Part shown: one piece after another, positions 24,892 to 34,107 of the stretch
How positions within the stretch are numbered: the first letter of the stretch is position 1
Layout: every line of letters begins with the position of its first letter
Assembly (NCBI GenBank): GCA_030651305.1
Contig: JAUSCI010000037.1
Location: forward strand, 29,340 to 93,339
DNA from: Sulfuritalea sp.
GTDB taxonomy: Bacteria; Pseudomonadota; Gammaproteobacteria; Burkholderiales; Rhodocyclaceae
Length of the DNA: 64,000 nt
Direction: 5' to 3'
Notes under the pieces: generated by a model
Told to the model about the DNA's origin: nothing
Databases searched by the model: none
The model's input: the letters and a program-made list of their open reading frames with translations, nothing else
Made by a program: the position numbers and the translations under genes

Positions 24892-26360
24892 AAAGTCTCT
24901 TCGACTTGAGTTTCCGCATCAAGATTCCCCTGTGGGGCAGCCTCCTCATTGTCATGACCACGCTGGTCGTCTCCGGCTCGCTGATGCTGCGGACCTACGA
25001 AGATTTGCACGCAGACCTGCTGGCCAGTTCAACCCGTCTGAGTCAGCGCCTGGCCGAACTCCTGGTTTTGCCCCTGCTGGAAGACGATGTCTGGCAATCC
25101 TTTGAAATCATCAATGCGCCCCTGGTTGATTTCAATCTATTGGAAAACTTCGTCCCGAAGGCCATCGTGGTCCTCGACAACGAGTTGCAGGTTGCCGTAT
25201 CCACCCGACCCAAGGCGTTCCCGCTGCAATCGAGAATATTTCAGACCAGTCCGGAGTATGCAGCCCTGGTCAAGCGCATTGCCGCATCAAAAAACGTTGT
25301 GACCCAGGTCATTAATATGCAGGATGCGAAAAACATCTTCATCGCCGCACCGATCGCCGACGAAGGCCGCCGCTATGGCACGCTGGTCGTGATCCATTCC
25401 AAGGACGTACTGAAGCCACGCTTCCTGAGCATTGCACAGAGCGGGGGCATGGTCGGGCTGCTGGTGCTGGCGCTGTTGTTGCCGATCAACTGGTACTGGG
25501 GGCAGCGTCTGTCGCGTCCGCTGCTGATGATCGCCGAATGGATGAACCGCATCGACCACGGCCCAAGCCAGAAAGTTGCCGAGAACGTCTATCCGTACGA
25601 GGACGAACTGGGACAGCTTTTCGAGGCCTATCGCCGCATGCTGCAGGAACAGGATGCCCGCGCTGCGCTGGAACAGCAGGTCATTCATTCCGAGCGCCTG
25701 GCGGCCGTCGGCCGCCTTGCGGCCGGAGTGGCCCACGAGATCAACAATCCGCTGGGAGGAATGCTCACCGCCATCGATACGTTGAAGAGTCACGGCCAGA
25801 ACAGCCACAGCGAATTTGATGCGAGAACTGCCAAGACGATCTCCCTGATCGAGCGCGGCCTGGCCCAGATCAAGGAGACCGTGAGTGCGCTGCTGGTCGA
25901 GGCCCGCACCAAGAACCGCAATATCGAACCCCAGGATTTCGAGGACATCCGCAATCTGGTGATTCATCAGGCACAAAAGAAAGCAATCACCTTCGACTGG
26001 CAATCAAGCGTTGGCGAGTCCCTGCCTGTTCAGGCCAATCCCGTGCGACAGTTGCTGATCAATCTTCTGCTCAATGCAATTCAGGCGGCGCAGCACAAGG
26101 GACTGGTCGCTTGTTCCATCGCTGCGAGTGACGGCGAATTGCACTTGAGCGTCGAGAACGACGGCAAGCAAATGACCGCTGAGCAGGCGGCGCATCTCTA
26201 TGAGCCGTTTTCGCCGCTGAGTGAAAGTGGCCACGGCCTGGGCCTGTGGATCACTTATCAGATCGTGCAGCAACTCAGCGGCCACATTCATCTGGACCGC
26301 AACAATGGTCGCATGCGCTTCAGCGTGATGCTCCCATTCAGCGAAGGTGCTCCGGCATGA
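24888..26360 (+). CDS. Membrane sensor histidine kinase
   Basis: A 490-residue kinase. A first membrane segment is at residues ~15-37, a periplasmic region of about 150 residues follows, a second segment lies at ~187-207 (GLLVLALLLPINWYWG), then a HAMP-like linker, the phosphoacceptor H283 in GVAHEINNPLGG, the N-box QLLINLLLNAIQAA and a G-box GHGLGLW. The class resembles NtrB-type kinases that pair with sigma54 regulators. It is coupled by ATGA overlaps to the PhnD-like gene before and the regulator after, giving a three-component system. Confidence 0.92.
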   Translation: MKSLFDLSFRIKIPLWGSLLIVMTTLVVSGSLMLRTYEDLHADLLASSTRLSQRLAELLVLPLLEDDVWQSFEIINAPLVDFNLLENFVPKAIVVLDNELQVAVSTRPKAFPLQSRIFQTSPEYAALVKRIAASKNVVTQVINMQDAKNIFIAAPIADEGRRYGTLVVIHSKDVLKPRFLSIAQSGGMVGLLVLALLLPINWYWGQRLSRPLLMIAEWMNRIDHGPSQKVAENVYPYEDELGQLFEAYRRMLQEQDARAALEQQVIHSERLAAVGRLAAGVAHEINNPLGGMLTAIDTLKSHGQNSHSEFDARTAKTISLIERGLAQIKETVSALLVEARTKNRNIEPQDFEDIRNLVIHQAQKKAITFDWQSSVGESLPVQANPVRQLLINLLLNAIQAAQHKGLVACSIAASDGELHLSVENDGKQMTAEQAAHLYEPFSPLSESGHGLGLWITYQIVQQLSGHIHLDRNNGRMRFSVMLPFSEGAPA

Positions 26361-27709
26361 AAGCCCATCGTATCTGCCTGATCGAAGACGACGAAATCAT
26401 GGGCGAGGCAGTCTCCGACCGCTTTGGCCTGGAAGGCTTCAAGTGCGCCTGGTTCCAGACCGGGGCAGCCGCACGCAAGTCGCTGCTGAAGGACAAATAT
26501 AACATTGTCATCAGCGACATCATGTTGCCGGATTGCGACGGCGAGCAGTTGTTCGAGGAGTTGCGCGACGCCGGAGTGGAGTTGCCGCCCTACATCTTCA
26601 TCACCGGCTATGGAGCGATCGATCGTGCCGTCCGCCTGCTCAAGCTGGGCGCCGAAGATTACATGACCAAGCCGCTCGACATTCGCGAATTGATCGAAAA
26701 AATAAGGACCATCTGTGCCAAGGCGCATCCCGCCATCGACAGCAGCGACGACAAGCCGGTGCTTGGTATCTCCAGCGCAATGCGCAACATCGAAGCCATG
26801 CTCCGGCGCCTGGCGGTAGACAGAACATCGGTCCTCGTCACCGGTGAATCCGGCGTTGGCAAGGAAGAGGTTGCGCGCGCGCATCACCGCCAACGCGATC
26901 CGGACTGGCAGCGCCCGTTCATCGCGGTCAATTGCGGCGCGATTTCCGAAAACCTGATCGAGGCGGAACTGTTCGGCTACGTCAAGGGTGCCTATACCGG
27001 CGCGATCCGCGATAAAAAGGGCTATTTCGAGCAAGCAGCAGGCGGCACCCTGTTCCTCGACGAAATCGGCGACATGCCGCTATCCATGCAGGTCAAGCTG
27101 TTGCGCGCAATCCAGGAGCGGAAGATAGTTCGCGTCGGCAGCGAAACAACGATTCCCGTGGATATCCATCTGATCTGCGCCACCAACAAGAACCTCAAGA
27201 AAATGGTCGAGACCGGCGATTTTCGCGAGGACTTGTACTATCGCATCAACGTCGTAGAGATCAATGTGCCGCCCTTGCGCGAGCGCAAGGAAGACATCCT
27301 CTGGCTGACGGCAATGCTGCTCGATAGCGAAGCCGTGCAGCACGGTCGCACGCGTCGCGCCCTAAGCGCAGCCGCCGAACAGTCCCTGCTCGACTACCCC
27401 TGGCCCGGCAATATCCGCGAGCTCAAGCACATCCTGGAACGGGCTTGCGTCCTGTCGAGCCAAGCGGTACTGACTCCCGAATCCTTCTTCGACAAGCCGC
27501 AGGAAATGGCGAAGCCGACCGAATTTTCTTCGCTCAACGAGTATCTCCAGGACTACGAGCGCCGCTACATTGCGCAAATACTGGAAAGCAAGGAAGGCCG
27601 TATTGCCGATACCGCCACAGCGCTCGGCATCAGCCGCAAGACCCTCTGGGAAAAGATGCGAAAACTGAATCTGCCCGCAAAAAATGGATTGCCCGATGGG
27701 CCTGACTGA
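26357..27709 (+). CDS. NtrC-type sigma54-dependent response regulator
   Basis: A 450-residue regulator: receiver with D54 in ISDIMLPDCDG, AAA+ domain with Walker A GESGVGKEE, the sigma54 contact loop GAYTGA, Walker B GGTLFLDEIGD and the R-finger region ATNKNL...FREDLYYRINV, then a Fis-type helix-turn-helix (ADTATALGISRKTLWEKMRK). It should activate sigma54 promoters after phosphorylation by the adjacent kinase. The GTTAC-N6-GTAAC palindromes upstream of the operon are the best candidates for its binding sites (inference). Targets may include the neighbouring ccm and cytochrome genes; this is not shown. Confidence 0.94.
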   Translation: MKAHRICLIEDDEIMGEAVSDRFGLEGFKCAWFQTGAAARKSLLKDKYNIVISDIMLPDCDGEQLFEELRDAGVELPPYIFITGYGAIDRAVRLLKLGAEDYMTKPLDIRELIEKIRTICAKAHPAIDSSDDKPVLGISSAMRNIEAMLRRLAVDRTSVLVTGESGVGKEEVARAHHRQRDPDWQRPFIAVNCGAISENLIEAELFGYVKGAYTGAIRDKKGYFEQAAGGTLFLDEIGDMPLSMQVKLLRAIQERKIVRVGSETTIPVDIHLICATNKNLKKMVETGDFREDLYYRINVVEINVPPLRERKEDILWLTAMLLDSEAVQHGRTRRALSAAAEQSLLDYPWPGNIRELKHILERACVLSSQAVLTPESFFDKPQEMAKPTEFSSLNEYLQDYERRYIAQILESKEGRIADTATALGISRKTLWEKMRKLNLPAKNGLPDGPD

Positions 27710-27991
27710 TGGCGATCGAAATGCATGAACGCCCGATCATGGCCTGCACAGCCTGCCTGTCGCAACAGTTCCATCGTTTCAAGACGCCCGGAATCTGCGG
27801 TCCGCCTCACGTTCACCCGTCCGGTTCGGGCCAGGTTGCGTGAATAGAGACTGTCCATGAAGCCTGTTCTGTCCACTTGTGTTTTCGCATCAAACCTGTC
27901 GCGAACCGGCGGGAAAATACCAAGAAAGCCTGTAACTTTTCAGCTTTTAATCCGTTATATGCATGTCACTTACTCACATAGGTACCCAATC

Positions 27992-28324
27992 ATGAACAAA
28001 CTGAAAATGACGCTGCTTGCCCTTACGTCGCTTGCCCTGACTTCCTCCGCCGCATTTGCGCTCGACGATGCGGGCAGGGATGCCTTGATGAAGGACAGCA
28101 AATGCACGAAGTGTCATGCCGCCGACAAGAAGAAGGATGGTCCTGCGTACAAGGAAACCGCCGCCAAGTACAAGGGCAAGGCGGACGCCGAGAAGAAGCT
28201 GTTCACGCACCTGACGACCGCACCCGAGATCGAGGTCGACGGCGCGAAAGAAAAGCACGTCAAGATCAAGACCACCAATGAAGCCGACATCAAGGCCGTT
28301 ATTGCCTGGATTCTGGCGCAGTAA
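27992..28324 (+). CDS. Small class I-like periplasmic cytochrome c
   Basis: A 110-residue protein: signal peptide (residues 1-23, ending AFA), then one haem site C38-TK-C41-H42. The mature part is about 87 residues and Lys-rich. No Met occurs after the CXXCH, so the usual distal Met ligand is missing; His residues in FTHLTT or EKHVKI are candidates, or the site is open. It follows the sigma54 regulator by 282 bp and has its own strong terminator. The ATG at 27992 was chosen because the signal peptide begins there. Confidence 0.9.
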   Translation: MNKLKMTLLALTSLALTSSAAFALDDAGRDALMKDSKCTKCHAADKKKDGPAYKETAAKYKGKADAEKKLFTHLTTAPEIEVDGAKEKHVKIKTTNEADIKAVIAWILAQ

Positions 28325-28347
28325 GCAACAGCGGCAGCTAACAGGGT

Positions 28348-28384
28348 CCGCCATCCTGCAGGTCGGGATGGCGGGCTTTTTTTT
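28348..28384 (+). terminator. Rho-independent terminator after the cytochrome c gene
   Basis: A perfect 9 bp stem (ccgccatcc / ggatggcgg) with a 9-base loop, followed by gc and eight T residues, 23 bp after the stop codon. Confidence 0.9.
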
Positions 28385-28580
28385 GCAGAAGCACTCCGCC
28401 TTCGTAGTTCGTGGCCCCGCGGCACGCGGCATAAGGAAGTACATCAAGCATCAGCCGGAAGTACGTCAAGCAGCAGCCGTGAACTGGGTTCGCGCGCCAC
28501 TCGCCCCGATTTGTTGTCCGAGTCGCGGCAGATTCGCCGTTTGCCGTTTGGTGCAGCAGGCGAAAGGCACGGGTATCGAA

Positions 28581-28880
28581 CTATTTTTCAGGAATCACCG
28601 CGACCTTTTCGATAAACGTCATGTTGGGAAAGGTACGCTCGAGATCATTGCTGCGGAAGTTGAGCATCATGAAGCCTTCCTCAAAGCGAATCTGATCACC
28701 CGGCTTCAGGTTGATCAGGTCCGAGGCAAGCCAAAAACTCTTGCCATCCCGGATGATTTCAATATACGTGTAGCTCAAGGTGCTCATGGAACTGACGACT
28801 TTGGCTTCGGCAGCCATGACGGCGGACATCATGACGGCGGACAGGACGATGCCGCAAAGCAGGCGCGAGATGAATTTCAT
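28581..28880 (-). CDS. Small exported single OB-fold-like protein
   Basis: A 99-residue protein with a signal peptide (MKFISRLLCGIVLSAVMMSA, cleavage near MAA-EA). The mature part, SYTYIEIIRDGKSFWLASDLINLKPGDQIRFEEG...LERTFPNMTFIEKV, aligns by eye with the first domain of the protein at 16806-17498 (YTYVRLKT...GELWAAV...LKKTFPKIYFGSL). A start at 28886 (MSMKF) is also possible. The function is unknown; a periplasmic role near c-type cytochrome genes fits the location. Confidence 0.65.
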   Translation of the reverse strand: MKFISRLLCGIVLSAVMMSAVMAAEAKVVSSMSTLSYTYIEIIRDGKSFWLASDLINLKPGDQIRFEEGFMMLNFRSNDLERTFPNMTFIEKVAVIPEK

Positions 28881-29054
28881 GGACATTCCAATGGGGTGGG
28901 TGGCTGCGGAAATGCCGCAATGATACATCCGAGCGGCGGTGCCAAGGTTGCCGATGTAGGGAATCACGCCACGGCGATGACCGAAAACCGGGGAACGATC
29001 GTCGTCGCGCGGCTCATTCAGCCGCAGTATCTTGCGGACGCAACACAGGCGCAG

Positions 29055-29882
29055 TCAATCCAGCAGGTAGTCGGCCCCCGCCGTGGCGCCAGCGCCGACT
29101 TCCAAGCCGGGTATGGGTGGCACAATGATTTTGTAGGGCTGGCCACCGAGTTCGCCAGGAATGCCGCCCTTGGCCCAGGCGTGCACGCCGCCGGTTAGCA
29201 CCAGCAGGCGCGAGTCAGGATGTCGCCCCAGGTAGCGCAGGATGCCTTTGGCCATCACCCGGTTGCGCAGCACCTGCGCTTCGGCCAGATGGTACGCCGC
29301 CGCGCCGTCCCTGCTGTGTCCCGGGAAATAGCGCGTCATGAAGTTGACGTCGTCGTCTCTGATCGGCCGCGTTGACTCCGGCGGCAGGCCAAGCAGATCA
29401 CTGCTTGACAGGGCCGCGAAACCCTGTCGCGCGACCTTTTGTACGATCTCCCGCGGCGCGTTCAAGGCGATCATGGCGATGCCGTGGTCACGAGCAAAAA
29501 CAAAAATGTCGCGGTACAGCCACCAGCTCAGATTGCGCCAGTTGGCCTGGTAGATCCTGACGAATTCTGCTTCCGAAGTTTTCCTGGCGATCCATGCATC
29601 GAGTGCCGCCTGGTTTTGGATTTCGAACATCTCGATGCCGATGGCCAGCGGTCTGCCGGTTTGCTGCAAGCCCTTGATGACATCGAGTTGCAAGACGTGG
29701 TGTGCCGTCGAATCGTGACGCTCGCCGACGAACAACAGCGGCGCATCGCGTACTTCGGCAATCATCTGCTCGACATCGATGCGCTGGTTGTTTTCGGTGC
29801 GGATGGCGTGGGTAATGGAGCAACTGGCCAGCGCGAAGAAGTAGAGCGGCCAAAGTGCCCGCAACAAGCTGGGTGTGCTCAC
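29055..29882 (-). CDS. ChaN-like lipoprotein (DUF399)
   Basis: A 275-residue lipoprotein: lipobox L18-A-S-C21 after a hydrophobic segment, then the ChaN/EreA-like fold with LLFVGERHDSTAHHV, IGIEMFE, ALNAPREIVQKVA and LLVLTGGVHAW. ChaN-type proteins bind haem and have been linked to iron uptake; the exact role here is unknown. The fold is related to the erythromycin-esterase-like protein at 4797. The gene stands alone between unrelated short gaps. Confidence 0.87.
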   Translation of the reverse strand: MSTPSLLRALWPLYFFALASCSITHAIRTENNQRIDVEQMIAEVRDAPLLFVGERHDSTAHHVLQLDVIKGLQQTGRPLAIGIEMFEIQNQAALDAWIARKTSEAEFVRIYQANWRNLSWWLYRDIFVFARDHGIAMIALNAPREIVQKVARQGFAALSSSDLLGLPPESTRPIRDDDVNFMTRYFPGHSRDGAAAYHLAEAQVLRNRVMAKGILRYLGRHPDSRLLVLTGGVHAWAKGGIPGELGGQPYKIIVPPIPGLEVGAGATAGADYLLD

Positions 29883-30404
29883 GGGTTCGAAACCCGCCCC
29901 AGGAAATTCCCGGCCTTCGAAGAATTATATTTCCTACCCATGACTGTTAAGCCCCTTCCTGCTTTCCTTTCGGACCGAGATCGGCCGAACAACATGCCCC
30001 AAATCTTTGAGCATGGGGCAATGAATTAAGTTGCAATAGGTCGTTCCCGGCAAGGATGCTGCAGAGTCATGGTGCCACCTTCAGGGCACCATAACGACAG
30101 GACAGATTGCGTGCTACAAAACCGGACAAACCATTACTTGCAACACTCCCAACAACCAGCGTTGCATCAGCAGGTCGTGTCGGATAGTATCCGCTTTACG
30201 GGCTTTATGATGTTCGCGTCGAGAATCGCAGAGCGCGAGAAATGGCAGCCCGCACCCTTCAATTTAGCCTTCCGCCGCGAAAAGACAGCGTGCAATCGAT
30301 GTTTTGCAAGATGTTCGAATGAGAATTCAATCAATGCCAAATTTCCTCGCTGATTGGCAGCATTCAGGGTTCGTAAGGATTAAGTCCGTACCGGAATTGC
30401 TTGC
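29883..30404. other. Non-coding gap before the glycan island
   Basis: 522 bp with no supportable gene, no tRNA-like cloverleaf and no long repeat. Base composition is more AT-rich than its surroundings around 30090-30360. It marks the left border of the accessory region. Confidence 0.5.
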
Positions 30405-32057
30405 ATGAGCGACGGGGGCCGTGAGCGGGTGACAGAGGCGTTCGCGCGGCTTTTCCCGGCGGCGCTGCTGTGTGCCTTCTTGCTGTTCTTTTTTTACCGA
30501 CAGATCCACGACTACGACATATGGTTTCATTTGGTCGTAGGTCGCGAGATGGCGCACAACGGTGCGCTACCGAAGACGATGTTCTACCTCCTGCCGCTGC
30601 TGGGAGAACCGACGAACTACATTGAGTGGGGATTTGGCCTCGCCCAGCACCTAGCCTATGCCACAGCCGGCTTTTCCGGCATGGCCCTGCTCAATTCAGT
30701 GCTGGCGACCGGCGCGCTACTTTTTGCTTATTCCGCGGCGGTCGGGCGCAAGTCATGGTTGCATCCGGCGGCGCTGCTTGCGCTCGCCATCATTGCCTGG
30801 TCATTCAGAACACGCACCGAATATCGCGCCGAGATGGTCCTGTTTCTGGCCCTGGGCATCACCTTCTGGGCGCTTGAGCGGTTCATGGAGTGCGGACAAT
30901 GGCGCAAACTCGTTCCCATCCCTTTATGCGCCCTAATTCTGAGTCAAGCTCACCCATCGAGCCTGCTTATCGTGCCGCTGATAGGTGCCTATGGTATTGA
31001 GGCGTTGCGCACTCCGCCGTCCGGGGCGACCCGGGCCGGTTCGCTCGTCGCGCTGGCTGGAAGTGCTGGCCTGGCGCTCCTGCTCGCCTGCGTTAACCCC
31101 TATGGCTGGCGGCAGGTAGCGTTGCCGGTCATCGCCCACTTGGCTGATTTAAGCAATCCCGACCTGATGTACGCGGTCACCGAGTACCAACCGGTGATGG
31201 CAACGGATTTTCGCAGCACCTATATCGTCCTGGTACTGCTGGCCATACCAGCGGTGTTGTTGGCGCCCCGGCACCGGATCGCGGCGGGTCTTCTGCTTGC
31301 GGTCTTTGGTGGCCTTGCATTTCTCTATGCACGCAATATCGGGCTATTCGCACTCGTGCTCACGATTCCGGCCGTGCGCCTGGCGTTGCGCGTGTGGCCG
31401 CAAGAGTTGCCCGCGTGGCCGTCGCGCGCCGCCGCCGCCGCCGTTCCACTGGCGTTTCTCATGGCGTTTCCCCTGTGGCGCGGCGACTGGGGCAGTGGCC
31501 CGGTTCCGCAGGTATTCCCGGAGCAGTCGGTTAGCTACCTGCGCACCCACCTGCCGCGAGCGCGCGTTTTTAACTTTATCGATTATGGGGGTTACCTCGC
31601 TTGGGCGCTTGGGCGCGAAGCCACCGTGTTTGCTGACAGTCACGATACCGCCATGAACCGTGCCGCCGAACTGCACGACGGTGTTTTTCAGGCCGAACCA
31701 GGTTGGCAGGATGTTCTTGAACGGTATCGCATCAACGCGATTTTCACTCCGACCCTGATGTCTTACTCAGGCCGCTTGATAACGCTGGTGGTACCACTGG
31801 CGAACGACAATAACTGGCAGTTGGTGAATGTCGAAGATGCCGGCCTGCTATTTGTGCGCAGCGACCTGGCTCCAGCCACCGTGATTGACAAGCGTGAAAT
31901 TTGGCGCCACATGCTCGTCGAGGCACAATGGGTGCTCGACACCTACCCGGATCATCCGCAGCCCTGGCTAGCGCGTGCGCTGGCGCAAGAGGCGCTCGGT
32001 GATGTAGGGCAAGCGTTACTGTCCCGTCGCCGCTTCGACGCAAGTCAGCGGCGGTAA
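30405..32057 (+). CDS. Polytopic membrane protein, GT-C glycosyltransferase-like
   Basis: A 550-residue protein with about ten hydrophobic helices followed by a soluble C-terminal part (from residue ~370). The first loop has HDYDIWFHLVVGREMAHNG, the D-x-W-x-H pattern seen in a family of large bacterial membrane proteins thought to be lipid-linked sugar transferases. The C-terminal region (FNFIDYGGYLAWALGREATVFADSHD) matches the same group. The donor and acceptor are unknown. It is the first gene of the island and is followed 48 bp later by an insertion sequence. Confidence 0.7.
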   Translation: MSDGGRERVTEAFARLFPAALLCAFLLFFFYRQIHDYDIWFHLVVGREMAHNGALPKTMFYLLPLLGEPTNYIEWGFGLAQHLAYATAGFSGMALLNSVLATGALLFAYSAAVGRKSWLHPAALLALAIIAWSFRTRTEYRAEMVLFLALGITFWALERFMECGQWRKLVPIPLCALILSQAHPSSLLIVPLIGAYGIEALRTPPSGATRAGSLVALAGSAGLALLLACVNPYGWRQVALPVIAHLADLSNPDLMYAVTEYQPVMATDFRSTYIVLVLLAIPAVLLAPRHRIAAGLLLAVFGGLAFLYARNIGLFALVLTIPAVRLALRVWPQELPAWPSRAAAAAVPLAFLMAFPLWRGDWGSGPVPQVFPEQSVSYLRTHLPRARVFNFIDYGGYLAWALGREATVFADSHDTAMNRAAELHDGVFQAEPGWQDVLERYRINAIFTPTLMSYSGRLITLVVPLANDNNWQLVNVEDAGLLFVRSDLAPATVIDKREIWRHMLVEAQWVLDTYPDHPQPWLARALAQEALGDVGQALLSRRRFDASQRR

Positions 32058-32105
32058 GCGGTGCCATAGAACGTTTTGGCTGCGCCAGAAAAATGCACCA
32101 ATTTA

Positions 32106-33849
32106 CCTATCTTCCTCAGTTGGCCGTCTTGAAACTGTTGCAAACTGAGCGCTGACGAGGGTTTTGGGCGAACAGGGAAGGTCACCCGATGGGTGAAGCG
32201 GGATTTGAGAAAAACGCGCTGGTAAGAGCGGTTGGCGAGGCGATTGCGGAGCAGATGAGAGAAGCGAGTGACCTGCGCGTCAGCACACCCGGTGGTCGGT
32301 TTCAAGTGCGGTGGGATAAGAACGGCAGCGCCAGCGCCTTGGGCCAGTTGGCGTTCTTTGCGGAGTTCCTGGAAGTACCGGGGCTGTTTGAGCGCTGGGT
32401 CAAAAGTTGCCCGCTGGCCTACACCAGCGGCAATACTCCGGAGGTAGCTGACGTACTGGGCACCCGGCTGCTCTCGATTCTTGATGGCCAGAGACGCTAT
32501 GCGCACGTGGCCGGGTTGCGCGGTGACGCGGTGGCCCCGCAACTGCTGGGCATGACCCAGATCATCAGCGACGAAAGCCTGCGCCGAGCGCTGAAACATC
32601 TCGCGCCCTGCATCGGCAAACGCTGTCCTGAGGACGAGCGCATTCGACGCGAAGCCCAATTGACCAAGAGCACCGAGTGGATGGATACCGCGCTGAAGGA
32701 AAGCATCCACGAAGCGCTGCGCACCGGCTGGATACTCGATTGTGACACCACGATCAAGCTGCTCTACGGTCATCAGGACGGCGCTGAAATCAGCTACAAC
32801 CCGACCAAACCGAAGCGTCCCAGTCATGCCATCCACACCTACTGGATCGCCAACATGCGCCTGGTGCTCGATGCCGAAGTTCAAGGCCGCAAGGCCCATG
32901 CCGCCAAACACAGCCTGTCGCGACTGATCGTTATCCTCAAGACACTCCCACCTGAGCAGCGTCCCCGGTTGGTCCGTGGCGACAATTCCTTTGGTAACGA
33001 GCCGCTCATGATCGAACTCGAAGCGATTGGTCAGACGTATCTGTTCAAGCTGCGCCAAAGCCCCGGCGTCAAGCGTCTGATTGAGCGACACTGGTCGCGG
33101 ACGGACTGGAAGGATATCGGTGAGGGGTATCACGCCGTCGAAGCGGAGCTTGCCTTGTCCGGTTGGAGCCGTGCGCGACGAGTGGTCGTGGTACGCCGAG
33201 CCGTGAAGGACACGCTCGTGGCGGAGACGAAGAAGATGAGCAAGCGGGAGAAGCGCCAGCAACGTCTGCACTTTGCCGATCCGCTGCAACCGGTGAAGCT
33301 CTGGGAATACGCCGTCCTGGTGACCAATTCCGACTACAATCCGGACGCCATCGGTCAGCTCTATCGGGATCGTTCGGATTGCGAGAACGGCTTTGATGAG
33401 TTGAAGAACCAGTGGGGCTGGGGCGGCTACACGACCCAGGATATGGAACGCTGCAATCTCTCGGCGCATGCGGTGGCCCTGATTTACAACTGGTGGAGTT
33501 GGCATGTGCGACTGGCACACCCGAAGACGCGGCTGGAGGCCATTACCTCTCGACCCTTGTTGTTGGCGGGAGTGGCGCGATTGACTCAGCATGCCGGTCA
33601 ATCACGGCTTCTACTGGCATTGACCCATGCCGCAGGTGATCAGATCAAAGCCATGATTGCCAATATACGCATGGGCTTGGACGCCGTTCTCGCATCTGCG
33701 CCTCAGCTGACCAAACCGGAGCGATGGAGGGCCCTCGTGCGTTACATCATTCAAAAAATCATCGCGGCCAAACCGAAAAATCACTCGCCACCGGCCCTCT
33801 CGCCGTCAGTTTCGCTTCTCATCCCACCGGGGTAACAGAGGAAATTAGG
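32106..33849 (+). mobile_element. IS1380-type insertion sequence
   Basis: About 1744 bp bounded by imperfect inverted repeats: cctatcttcctcagtt at the left and its near complement aacagaggaaattagg at the right (three mismatches in 16). It encodes a single complete transposase. No matching target duplication is visible (attta left, atgaa right), so ends may be off by a few bases or a flank was deleted. Confidence 0.75.
32189..33835 (+). CDS. IS1380-family DDE transposase
   Basis: A 548-residue transposase with no internal stop. Acidic catalytic candidates sit in WILDCDTTIK, LVRGDNSFGNEP and YRDRSDCENGFDELKNQWGW, the last being the characteristic YR...E..K motif of this group. The stop overlaps the right inverted repeat. 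It looks intact, so the element may still be mobile. Confidence 0.85.
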   Translation: MGEAGFEKNALVRAVGEAIAEQMREASDLRVSTPGGRFQVRWDKNGSASALGQLAFFAEFLEVPGLFERWVKSCPLAYTSGNTPEVADVLGTRLLSILDGQRRYAHVAGLRGDAVAPQLLGMTQIISDESLRRALKHLAPCIGKRCPEDERIRREAQLTKSTEWMDTALKESIHEALRTGWILDCDTTIKLLYGHQDGAEISYNPTKPKRPSHAIHTYWIANMRLVLDAEVQGRKAHAAKHSLSRLIVILKTLPPEQRPRLVRGDNSFGNEPLMIELEAIGQTYLFKLRQSPGVKRLIERHWSRTDWKDIGEGYHAVEAELALSGWSRARRVVVVRRAVKDTLVAETKKMSKREKRQQRLHFADPLQPVKLWEYAVLVTNSDYNPDAIGQLYRDRSDCENGFDELKNQWGWGGYTTQDMERCNLSAHAVALIYNWWSWHVRLAHPKTRLEAITSRPLLLAGVARLTQHAGQSRLLLALTHAAGDQIKAMIANIRMGLDAVLASAPQLTKPERWRALVRYIIQKIIAAKPKNHSPPALSPSVSLLIPPG

Positions 33850-34107
33850 ATGAATTTCCTGCTCAACGATATCTGGACGTTCGGTCGCACCAGGCTGATG
33901 TCCTCCTCCAGCAGCACAAGCAAGACTGACAGTGAACCTCGCACCGGTTCCTTGCACTGACACTCCGCCTGCCCAGCCCAAGTTCTGAACCCATGAAAAT
34001 GTGTGATCCGATTTCGGTCTGCGCATTGCTACGGAAGGACTCCCCTCCCCACGATAGACCTTTTTGTCTAGTCTGCTGATGTTTTTGGCGCGAGGATGCT
34101 TGATAAT
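33850..34107. other. Short spacer between two insertion sequences
   Basis: 258 bp between the IS1380-type right end and the target duplication of the next element. It holds only short frames without recognisable products, probably a piece of the original intergenic DNA or a decayed gene. Confidence 0.4.
34100..34107 (+). repeat. 8 bp target-site duplication, left copy
   Basis: ttgataat directly abuts the left inverted repeat of the element and is repeated exactly at 35635-35642. Confidence 0.75.

Noticed and set aside
28385-29200. Rightward long frame overlapping the 28581 and ChaN-like genes
   Set aside because: It has no family similarity and is the complement of two recognisable genes.
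29883-30404. Possible gene or tRNA in the gap before the glycan island
   Set aside because: The longest frame (94 codons) has no ribosome site or recognisable pattern, and no cloverleaf could be drawn.
32101-33855. Target duplication of the IS1380-type element
   Set aside because: attta on the left and atgaa on the right do not match.
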